6,716 nucleotides of DNA from CAZKFN01 sp964552035 (GTDB lineage: Bacteria > Bacteroidota > Bacteroidia > Flavobacteriales_E > Vicingaceae): positions 1 through 6,716 of the forward strand of contig CAZKFN010000104.1 of the NCBI GenBank assembly GCA_964552035.1, given 5' to 3'. Under the pieces are notes generated by a model, which saw only the letters and a list, made by a program, of their open reading frames with translations, was not told the DNA's origin and did not search any database. Numbering within the stretch: position 1 is the first letter of the stretch; every line of letters begins with the position of its first letter. Shown piece by piece: positions 1 through 5,313 of the stretch. A program made the position numbers and the translations under genes.

Positions 1-591
1 TTTTCACTACTTAGTATTCTATCTGCCTTTTTATTTATTAGCTCTTGTAATGCAGCTAATAATGATTTAGGTGATGGATTGTTTGCCAAAATTAATACGA
101 CAAAGGGAAGCATTATCGTTCAATTGGAATTTGAAAAAACCCCTTTAACAGTTGCCAATTTTGTTGGATTGGCTGAAGGCGATATTGAAAACACAGCCAA
201 AGCAAAAGGTGAACCTTATTATGACGGTTTGACTTTTCATAGAGTTATTGCAGATTTTATGATTCAAGGTGGAGATCCTACTGGAACTGGTAGTGGTGGA
301 CCTGGGTATGCTTTTAAAGATGAGATAGACCCTACTTTAAAACACGATAGAGCAGGTACTCTTTCTATGGCTAATGCTGGACCTGGAACTAATGGTTCTC
401 AGTTTTTTATTACCCATAAAGATACGCCTTGGCTTGATGGTAATCACTCTGTTTTTGGATATGTGGTAGAAGGACTAGAAACAGTTGATTTAATCGAAAA
501 AGGCGATAGCATTAAGAGTGTTGAAATTATTCGCAATGGTAAAGCAGCTAAGAAATTCGATGCTGCTAAGACTTTTGAAGAGTTGAAATAA
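1..591 (+). CDS. Lipoprotein peptidyl-prolyl cis-trans isomerase, cyclophilin type (5' end outside window)
   Basis: A cyclophilin-family isomerase that interconverts cis and trans peptide bonds before proline, probably anchored by lipid on the periplasmic side of a membrane. The frame is open from base 1. It begins with a hydrophobic stretch ending in Ile-Ser-Ser-Cys, with the Cys codon at 46-48, which is a good lipobox; a short Asn/Ala/Asp-rich linker follows. The start codon and signal-peptide n-region therefore lie left of the window. The TTG at 79-81 falls inside the linker and is not a start. The catalytic domain covers about 82-550 and keeps the cyclophilin A active-site set: FHR (Arg codon 241-243), FMIQGGD, MANAGP, NGSQFF, and the Trp and His of WLDGNHSVFG. 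The stop is TAA. Residues just after the Cys are not rich in acidic residues, so I see no clear surface-export signal. The family call is secure; the cellular location is inferred from the signal. Confidence 0.93.
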   Translation, partial: FSLLSILSAFLFISSCNAANNDLGDGLFAKINTTKGSIIVQLEFEKTPLTVANFVGLAEGDIENTAKAKGEPYYDGLTFHRVIADFMIQGGDPTGTGSGGPGYAFKDEIDPTLKHDRAGTLSMANAGPGTNGSQFFITHKDTPWLDGNHSVFGYVVEGLETVDLIEKGDSIKSVEIIRNGKAAKKFDAAKTFEELK

Positions 592-610
592 ATACTATAA
601 AATATTTTAT

Positions 611-644
611 AAAAGCTGCTTTACCAATTGAAGCAGCTTTTTTT
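611..644 (+). terminator. Rho-independent terminator of the cyclophilin gene
   Basis: A perfect 11-bp stem (611-621 with 631-641) has a 9-base loop. The T-run at 638-644 forms its 3' edge. It starts 20 bases after the cyclophilin stop. The stem core is GCTGCTT/AAGCAGC. The mirrored A-run on the 5' side is short, so it probably works mainly on the plus strand. An AT-only 16-base palindrome (596-611) sits directly before it. Confidence 0.88.
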
Positions 645-963
645 ATTTGCTATTCCTGTTTATTAGCTATAATCTAAAAGTCGCGAACGGGTTTATTCCG
701 ACGAGAACCCTTCGTCAAGTTCAGGGCAAACCCAGGCAGAAATTGTATACTAAGGTTTACCTTAAATATAATATGACACTGTACACCGGCGCCCAAAAGC
801 CGTTTGTAATTTGAAGTAGTAAATGCAGTAGGCTTAAAGCTTTAAATTTTATCTAGTAAATATTTAGCTATTTAGAGTGTTAAACACTTTTAGGAACCCC
901 TTCTTAGAGGTAAAAAAATAAAATCAACTATAGTCTAATCAATGAAATTGATGTTATAAATAC
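645..963. other. Gene-free convergent intergenic region with a GC-rich inverted-repeat island
   Basis: I find no convincing gene here. Bases 681-740 are about 55% G+C by my count, against about 25% for 841-900. This island contains nested inverted repeats: GGGTTT (689-694) with AAACCC (728-733), enclosing CCCT (708-711) with AGGG (723-726). An alternative pairing is GGGTT with AACCC (706-710). Further right are TAAGGT-tt-ACCTTA (751-764), CGGC/GCCG around an 8-base loop (787-802), TTAAAGCTTTAA (834-845) and ATCAAT-gaa-ATTGAT (938-952). The 19-base segment at 708-726 resembles a short interspersed palindrome (CCCTTCGACAAGCTCAGGG) that I recall from many bacterial genomes, with two mismatches. 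An old repeat insertion or a small structured RNA are both possible. Because both flanking genes point inward, neither needs a promoter here. Confidence 0.5.
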
Positions 964-1003
964 AAAAAATAATGCCTTGCATCGAATGGACACAAGGCAT
1001 TAT
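964..1003 (-). terminator. sucD: Rho-independent terminator of sucD
   Basis: Read on the minus strand, an 11-bp perfect stem (1003-993 with 979-969; core AATGCCTTG/CAAGGCATT) with a 13-base loop runs into a T-run, the complement of the A-run at 964-969. It begins 23 bases past the sucD stop codon, the usual place for an intrinsic terminator. Confidence 0.88.
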
Positions 1004-1026
1004 ATAAGAGATTTATGGTAGATAAA

Positions 1027-1905
1027 CTACGCCAATTGTTTCATTACTTCCGCCATTTTAGAACCAATAACAGCTGGAGAATCTACAACGTGGATTCCAC
1101 AACTTGCCATAATTTTCTTTTTAGCTTCTGCTGTATCATCTTTACCACCAATAATAGCGCCAGCATGTCCCATAGTTCTTCCAGCAGGAGCTGTTTGCCC
1201 AGCAATAAATCCAACAACGGGCTTGGTGCCATGTTCTTTAATCCAATGAGCTGCATCAGCTTCCATTGAACCACCAATTTCTCCAATCATTACAATACCA
1301 TCAGTGTCGGGATCATTCATCAATAACTCCACTGCTTCCTTAGTTGTGGTTCCAATAATTGGGTCTCCGCCAATTCCTATAGCGGTAGTAATACCTAAAC
1401 CAGCTTTTACCACTTGATCAGCAGCTTCGTAAGTTAATGTACCTGATTTGGATACAATTCCAATATTTCCTTTCTTAAAAACAAAGCCCGGCATAATGCC
1501 CACTTTTGCTTCTCCTGGCGTAATTACACCCGGACAGTTAGGGCCAATTAAAGTCGTATCTCTATTTTTTAGATATTCTTTAACTTGAATCATGTCTTTA
1601 GTAGGAATACCCTCTGTAATACAAATAATCACTTTAATTCCAGCTTCTGCAGACTCCATAATAGCATCAGCAGCAAATGGAGGAGGAACAAAAATGATAG
1701 CAACATTTGCTTCCGTCTCTTTTACAGCTTCTTCTACTGTGTTAAATACTGGGCGATCCAAATGCGTTTGTCCACCTTTACCTGGAGTTACTCCTCCCAC
1801 TACATTGGTACCATATTCTATCATTTGCTCAGCATGGAAAGTTCCTTCACTTCCCGTAAAACCCTGAACAATGACTTTAGAATCTTTATTTACTAATACA
1901 CTCAT
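1027..1905 (-). CDS. sucD: Succinyl-CoA synthetase (ADP-forming) subunit alpha
   Basis: The alpha subunit of the TCA-cycle enzyme that converts succinyl-CoA, ADP (or GDP) and phosphate into succinate, CoA and ATP (or GTP). It works in the cytoplasm with the beta subunit SucC. The protein has 292 residues (E. coli has 289). The N-terminal CoA-binding Rossmann domain shows GFTGSEGTFH (15-24) and the conserved TPGKGG segment (40-45). GPNCPG (121-126) and SKSGTLTYE (152-160) follow. The C-terminal ligase domain has GEIGG (208-212) and the phosphorylated histidine, H247 in GHAGA. The protein is full length with every key residue present. The ATG start gives the expected N-terminus, and the leader is A-rich with no Shine-Dalgarno sequence. 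sucC is not next to it in this window, and rarA upstream is functionally unrelated. A promoter-like element and a terminator suggest it can be transcribed alone. Confidence 0.97.
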   Translation of the reverse strand: MSVLVNKDSKVIVQGFTGSEGTFHAEQMIEYGTNVVGGVTPGKGGQTHLDRPVFNTVEEAVKETEANVAIIFVPPPFAADAIMESAEAGIKVIICITEGIPTKDMIQVKEYLKNRDTTLIGPNCPGVITPGEAKVGIMPGFVFKKGNIGIVSKSGTLTYEAADQVVKAGLGITTAIGIGGDPIIGTTTKEAVELLMNDPDTDGIVMIGEIGGSMEADAAHWIKEHGTKPVVGFIAGQTAPAGRTMGHAGAIIGGKDDTAEAKKKIMASCGIHVVDSPAVIGSKMAEVMKQLA

Positions 1906-1940
1906 TTATTATGCAATTTATTTTTCTTTCTAATAGGCCT

Positions 1941-1971
1941 CAAAATTATGATTTTGCTGGCTCAGATGCAA
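1941..1971 (-). promoter_or_regulatory. sucD: Bacteroidota-type promoter of sucD
   Basis: On the minus strand TTG (1971-1969) is followed by 20 bases and then TAATTTTG (1948-1941), an exact match to the Bacteroidota pattern TTG-N(17-23)-TAnnTTTG. It lies in the 83-base gap between rarA and sucD, 35 bases before the sucD ATG, which predicts a leader of roughly 30 bases. The -7 element overlaps a perfect inverted repeat, CAAAAT-tatg-ATTTTG (1941-1956). No T-run follows it, so it is not a terminator for rarA. Confidence 0.62.
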
Positions 1972-1988
1972 GGTGGATTTTTTCTTTT

Positions 1989-3263
1989 TTAATAACCGTA
2001 TTTTTTTCCCCATAATGCATGGAGCCTTTTGCGTATTTCACGCTCTCTAGCATTGTCTCCCGGTTCATAAAACATAGTTTCACTAAGCTCTTCTGGTAAA
2101 AATTCCTGAGCAATAAAGTTGTTGGGATAATCATGACTGTACAAATAGTCTTTCCCATAACCTATTTCTTTCATCAATTTTGTAGGGGCATTCCTCAAGT
2201 GTAGAGGTACACTTAAATTACCGGATTGTTTAACCTCCTCTTGTGCTGAGTTAACTCCCAAGTATGCTGCATTGCTCTTAGGGGAAGAAGCCAAATAAGT
2301 TACACATTGTGCTAAAATAATTCTAGACTCTGGCCAGCCTACCGTATTTATCGCTTGAAAAGTATTGTTGGCCAACACCAAAGCTGTAGGATTAGCATTC
2401 CCTATGTCTTCCGAAGCAGAGATAATAAGCCGTCTTGCTATAAACTTAGCATCCTCCCCTCCTTCTATCATCCTCGCTAGCCAATACAAAGCTGCATTGG
2501 GATCGCTTCCTCTAATAGATTTTATAAATGCAGAAATAATGTCATAATGCTGCTCCCCATCTTTATCATATTGAGCAATATTTTGCTGTGCTATGGCTTT
2601 GACCTTTTCATTGTTAATGATAATTTTTCCATCTCTTTGATTGTTGACCACCAACTCCAAAAGATTAAGTAGCTTTCTAGCATCTCCTCCTGAAAGTCGC
2701 ATGAGCACTTCTGTCTCCTCTAAAACAATGTTCTTTTCTTTAAGATAAACATCTTTTGTTACAGCTTCTTGAACAAGAGTTTGTAATTCCTCCTTGCCTA
2801 AGGGTTCTAAAATATATACTTGACACCTACTTAATAAGGCTGAAATCACCTCAAAAGAAGGGTTTTCTGTAGTAGCACCTATCAAGGTAATAGTCCCATT
2901 TTCTACCGCTCCTAAAAGTGAGTCTTGTTGGGATTTACTAAAACGGTGAATTTCATCAATAAATAAAATGGGATTGCCCTCAGAAAACATATCTCTGCGT
3001 TTGGCTTTCTCAATGACTTCTCTTACTTCTTTTACTCCTGAGTTTATTGCACTCAGCGTAAAAAAAGGTCTTTTACTGGTGTTGGCAATGATGTGTGCTA
3101 AAGTAGTTTTCCCTATCCCTGGACTTCCCCATAGAATCATAGAAGGTACCATACCTTTTTCTATCAATGATTTTAAAACTGAATTTTCTCCCAACAAATG
3201 CTTTTGTCCTATGTAACCTTCAAGGGTCTTGGGGCGCATTCTTTCAGCTAAAGGGGTATACAT
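1989..3263 (-). CDS. rarA: Replication-associated recombination protein A, AAA+ ATPase (RarA/MgsA family)
   Basis: A cytoplasmic AAA+ ATPase related to clamp-loader subunits and to eukaryotic WRNIP1. It acts on DNA ends and gaps at stalled replication forks. Of its 424 residues (E. coli has 447), the order is: the family N-terminus PLAERMRPKTL (4-14) and YIGQKHLLG (17-25); Walker A GSPGIGKT (46-53); Walker B ILFIDE (99-104) followed by IHRF; sensor 1 around TLIGATTENP (126-135); the arginine finger R146 in LLSRC; and sensor 2 GGDARKLLN (192-200). A helical oligomerisation region spans about 238-350 (DIISAFIKSIRGSDPNAAL and SEDIGNANP), and the C-terminal segment has GYGKDYLYSHDYP (368-380). 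All ATPase motifs are intact. The ATG start gives the family's usual short lead-in before PLAERMRP. It is divergent from mnmA and lies upstream of sucD with an 83-base gap, so some read-through into sucD is possible. Confidence 0.95.
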   Translation of the reverse strand: MYTPLAERMRPKTLEGYIGQKHLLGENSVLKSLIEKGMVPSMILWGSPGIGKTTLAHIIANTSKRPFFTLSAINSGVKEVREVIEKAKRRDMFSEGNPILFIDEIHRFSKSQQDSLLGAVENGTITLIGATTENPSFEVISALLSRCQVYILEPLGKEELQTLVQEAVTKDVYLKEKNIVLEETEVLMRLSGGDARKLLNLLELVVNNQRDGKIIINNEKVKAIAQQNIAQYDKDGEQHYDIISAFIKSIRGSDPNAALYWLARMIEGGEDAKFIARRLIISASEDIGNANPTALVLANNTFQAINTVGWPESRIILAQCVTYLASSPKSNAAYLGVNSAQEEVKQSGNLSVPLHLRNAPTKLMKEIGYGKDYLYSHDYPNNFIAQEFLPEELSETMFYEPGDNAREREIRKRLHALWGKKYGY

Positions 3264-3277
3264 GGTTGCTTTTTGAA

Positions 3278-3307
3278 CAAAGTTAAGGGTTTATAAGTTT
3301 ATTTCAA
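3278..3307 (-). promoter_or_regulatory. rarA: Bacteroidota-type promoter of rarA
   Basis: On the minus strand TTG (3307-3305), 19 bases, then TAACTTTG (3285-3278) is a full match to TTG-N(17-23)-TAnnTTTG. The element ends 14 bases before the rarA ATG, so the predicted 5' leader is only about 8-9 bases. No other equally good match was seen upstream of rarA. Confidence 0.58.
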
Positions 3308-3364
3308 TTCTTAATAGTTTGTAATCCATATTTTAAATCCACTAAAAATGAAACATTTCTTAGC

Positions 3365-3389
3365 TTGAATTGTAATATGTTTAATTTTG
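3365..3389 (+). promoter_or_regulatory. mnmA: Possible promoter of mnmA (good -7 element, poor spacing)
   Basis: TAATTTTG at 3382-3389 matches the Bacteroidota -7 element and ends 17 bases before the mnmA ATG. The nearest upstream TTG (3365-3367) is only 14 bases away, shorter than the normal 17-23, so the -33 half is doubtful. The region is very AT-rich and a chance match is possible. Confidence 0.35.
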
Positions 3390-3406
3390 TATTTCAATTG
3401 TAAATT

Positions 3407-4573
3407 ATGAAACGCGTAGTTGTAGGTCTATCAGGTGGTGTTGATTCAAGTGTAGCTGCTTATCTTTTAAAAAAACAAGGATTTGAGGTAGTGGGTCTCT
3501 TTATGAAAAATTGGCACGATGAATCTGTGGTTTTAAACAATGAGTGTCCTTGGGTAGAAGACAGCAACGACGCACTTTTAGTAGCTCAAGAGCTAGGTAT
3601 TCCCTATCAAGCTATTGATTTAAGCAAAGAGTATAAAGCTAGAATAGTTGACTATATGTTCGATGAATATGCAGCTGGAAGAACGCCAAATCCTGATGTG
3701 TTATGCAATCGAGAGATTAAGTTTGACATTTTCTTAAATGCTGCTTTAAAGCTCGGTGCAGATTATATCGCTACTGGGCATTATTGCCGTAAAGAAAGTA
3801 TAAAAAAAGACGGCAAAACCATTTATAGGCTTTTAGCCGGAAAAGATAAGGTAAAAGATCAAAGCTACTTCTTATGTCAGCTAACTCAAAAACAGCTAAG
3901 TAAAGCGCTCTTCCCTATTGGGGAATTGAAAAAAGCTGAAGTAAGAGAAATTGCACATGAACAAGGTTTGATAACCGCTGATAAAAAAGATTCTCAAGGT
4001 TTATGTTTTGTAGGAAAAATAAGTTTACCCGACTTTTTGCAACAGCAATTGCAACCTAAGGAAGGGAAAATAATTGAGATTCCTGCTTCAAATATTGCTC
4101 CTAAAGATAAGCTTGGTGATTTAGATTTGAATACAACTTCTTTTCACTTTGAAGAAAGTATGGGTGAGGTTGTAGGAAATCATCATGGAGCACATTACTT
4201 TACCATTGGCCAAAGAAAAGGTTTAAGTGTTGGTGGAAAAGAGAAACCCTTATTTGTAATTGGCACTGATGTTAAAAGCAACTTGGTTTATACCGGACAA
4301 GGCCAACAACATCCAGGGTTGTATAGGAAAGGTTTAAGGGTAGCTGAGAATGATATTCATTGGATTAGAGAAGATTTGAACATGGCTCCAGGTGAGAAAA
4401 GAACGTATCAGGTTAGAATACGTTACCGTCAGCCTTTAGTGAATGCAGAACTCCATTATCAAAAGGGTAAACTTTATGTGATTTTTGAGGAAGCACAACG
4501 TGGCGTAGCTGCAGGACAGTTTGTCGCATGGTATGACGGAGAAGAGTTGATTGGATCTGGGGTGATTGCTTAA
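3407..4573 (+). CDS. mnmA: tRNA-specific 2-thiouridylase
   Basis: MnmA adenylates C2 of the wobble uridine (U34) of tRNA-Lys, -Glu and -Gln and replaces its oxygen with sulfur, which arrives as persulfide from a sulfur relay. It is a 388-residue cytoplasmic protein (E. coli has about 368). The N-terminal PP-loop ATP-pyrophosphatase domain has SGGVDSS (9-15). The catalytic cysteine is C100 in NPDVLCNREIKF, ATGHY lies at 122-126, and the second active-site cysteine is C200 in DSQGLCFVG. The conserved GAHYFTIGQRKGL (261-273) leads into the C-terminal beta-barrel. Residues of about 228-253 are an extra segment compared with the E. coli protein, and I recall similar insertions in flavobacterial MnmA. 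A cysteine-containing stretch at 46-57 (ECPWVEDSNDAL) is also typical of that group. All catalytic residues are present. The ATG start puts the PP-loop at the family's normal position. It is divergent from rarA and converges on acpH with a 26-base gap. Confidence 0.96.
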   Translation: MKRVVVGLSGGVDSSVAAYLLKKQGFEVVGLFMKNWHDESVVLNNECPWVEDSNDALLVAQELGIPYQAIDLSKEYKARIVDYMFDEYAAGRTPNPDVLCNREIKFDIFLNAALKLGADYIATGHYCRKESIKKDGKTIYRLLAGKDKVKDQSYFLCQLTQKQLSKALFPIGELKKAEVREIAHEQGLITADKKDSQGLCFVGKISLPDFLQQQLQPKEGKIIEIPASNIAPKDKLGDLDLNTTSFHFEESMGEVVGNHHGAHYFTIGQRKGLSVGGKEKPLFVIGTDVKSNLVYTGQGQQHPGLYRKGLRVAENDIHWIREDLNMAPGEKRTYQVRIRYRQPLVNAELHYQKGKLYVIFEEAQRGVAAGQFVAWYDGEELIGSGVIA

Positions 4574-4579
4574 TTGACA

Positions 4580-4601
4580 AAATTCTTTGAGTTAAAGATT
4601 T
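4580..4601. terminator. Weak hairpin between convergent mnmA and acpH
   Basis: TCTTT (4584-4588) pairs with AAAGA (4594-4598) around a 5-base loop, and with one bulged base the stem extends by AAA (4580-4582) with TTT (4599-4601). It fills nearly all of the 26-base gap and touches the acpH stop. The stem is AT-rich and there is no proper T-run on either strand, so it would be a poor intrinsic terminator. It is listed only because nothing better separates the two converging genes. Confidence 0.22.
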
Positions 4602-5181
4602 ACAAATCTGTCCAGTTCCTACAATGTTCTACAAGTAAGGGAAAAAAGTCGTTAAATTCATCTTCAAATAAAGCAAGGTCTTTCGTCAAGTCATCTGCTG
4701 CATTTTGAATACTATACTTAGGTTGGATGCGAGCATGCATACCTTGAAAGGTTTTATTAATTCCCTCAATTTTCGCATAAGAACTCAACCAGTCCCCCAA
4801 TTCCATATAATATAAAATTTCTTTAGGAAGTTCCGGCATCATGTCTTTATGTTCATTTAGTATCTTATAGGCTGAAGCGGCAAAACTTTCTAGTGCAATG
4901 GGAGAATACTCTTTCCAGTTTTTAGCTAAAATATGATCGTAATATATGTCGATTAAAATACCGGCATAATGGCTATATTTAGGATATAAACGTTTTTTAC
5001 TTTCCAATACAATGGGGTGAGTATCTGTAAACGTATCAATGGAACGATGCATTAATATTCCTTCTTGAATTCCTTGAGTATATTTTAAGTATTGCTTCCC
5101 TTTGATGCTATCGGCTATAAAGTTGCCTACAAATAAATCAACATCAGTTTGAGAGAGAAAAAGGTGTGCTAAATGATTCAT
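4600..5181 (-). CDS. acpH: Acyl carrier protein phosphodiesterase (AcpH, DUF479 family)
   Basis: AcpH hydrolyses the phosphodiester bond that holds 4'-phosphopantetheine on acyl carrier protein, returning holo-ACP to apo-ACP. It is a cytoplasmic metal-dependent enzyme with an HD-like helical fold. The protein has 193 residues, the same length as I recall for E. coli AcpH. It aligns by eye from end to end: the start MNHLAHLFLS (1-10), GNFIADSIKG (19-28), GILMHRSIDTFTDTHP (41-56), and IDIYYDHILAKNW (77-89). The likely metal-binding and catalytic residues D24, H45, D50, D53, D78, D82 and H83 are all present. The start is the conserved Met of the MNHLAHL motif. No fatty-acid synthesis or ACP gene is nearby, so the context adds nothing. 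Its promoter is unclear: TTGACG-N16-TATAGA occurs upstream on the minus strand but does not match the Bacteroidota pattern. Function is assigned by family and is untested in this lineage. Confidence 0.88.
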   Translation of the reverse strand: MNHLAHLFLSQTDVDLFVGNFIADSIKGKQYLKYTQGIQEGILMHRSIDTFTDTHPIVLESKKRLYPKYSHYAGILIDIYYDHILAKNWKEYSPIALESFAASAYKILNEHKDMMPELPKEILYYMELGDWLSSYAKIEGINKTFQGMHARIQPKYSIQNAADDLTKDLALFEDEFNDFFPLLVEHCRNWTDL

Positions 5182-5229
5182 TGGATAAATATATTCATTG
5201 TCTATAGTTTATGAAAGTATTTCGTCAAG

Positions 5230-5305
5230 AGATGCCTATTATTTACAAAAAAAATAGTTTTCCCCTTTATCGAATTGAATTCAAATTAAAAACTAGATGC
5301 CTATT
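5230..5305 (+). repeat. 11-base direct repeat upstream of mnmE
   Basis: AGATGCCTATT occurs at 5230-5240 and again at 5295-5305, 65 bases apart start to start. The second copy runs into the TATTTTTG element just before the mnmE ATG. The first copy continues TATTATTT, a near match to the same element. An exact 11-base repeat inside a 132-base gap is unlikely by chance. It could be a duplicated promoter remnant or a pair of protein-binding sites. Confidence 0.5.
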
Positions 5306-5309
5306 TTTG
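5275..5309 (+). promoter_or_regulatory. mnmE: Possible promoter of mnmE, very close to the start codon
   Basis: TATTTTTG (5302-5309) matches TAnnTTTG, and a TTG (5275-5277) lies 24 bases upstream, one base beyond the usual spacing. The element ends only 4 bases before the mnmE ATG, so transcription would begin at or next to the start codon. That would mean an essentially leaderless message, or this match is fortuitous and the real promoter is further upstream. Confidence 0.33.
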
Positions 5310-5313
5310 TAAG

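Noticed and set aside
79..81. TTG as the start codon of the cyclophilin gene
   Set aside because: The frame continues upstream through a lipobox and hydrophobic signal, and the TTG sits in the linker after the lipidated Cys.
661..802. A tRNA gene in the GC-rich island
   Set aside because: I could not fit a 7-bp acceptor stem with a T-loop GTTCRANNC at proper spacing; the paired segments do not form a cloverleaf.
1015..1269. Plus-strand open frame of 84 codons at the sucD 3' end
   Set aside because: It is a shadow of sucD on the other strand, rich in Ser, Asn, His and Cys, with no family resemblance.
1585..1896. Two plus-strand open frames (from 1585 and 1592) inside sucD
   Set aside because: Both lie antisense to an intact, well-conserved gene and have no recognisable motif or start context.
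1946..2158. Minus-strand 70-codon frame overlapping the rarA 3' end and the rarA-sucD gap
   Set aside because: Out of frame with rarA, no recognisable domain, and its length is expected by chance beside a real gene.
5186..5226. A sigma70-like promoter (TTGACG-N16-TATAGA) for acpH on the minus strand
   Set aside because: The primary sigma factor of Bacteroidota does not use this consensus, and TTTG is missing from the -7 half; kept only as a remark.
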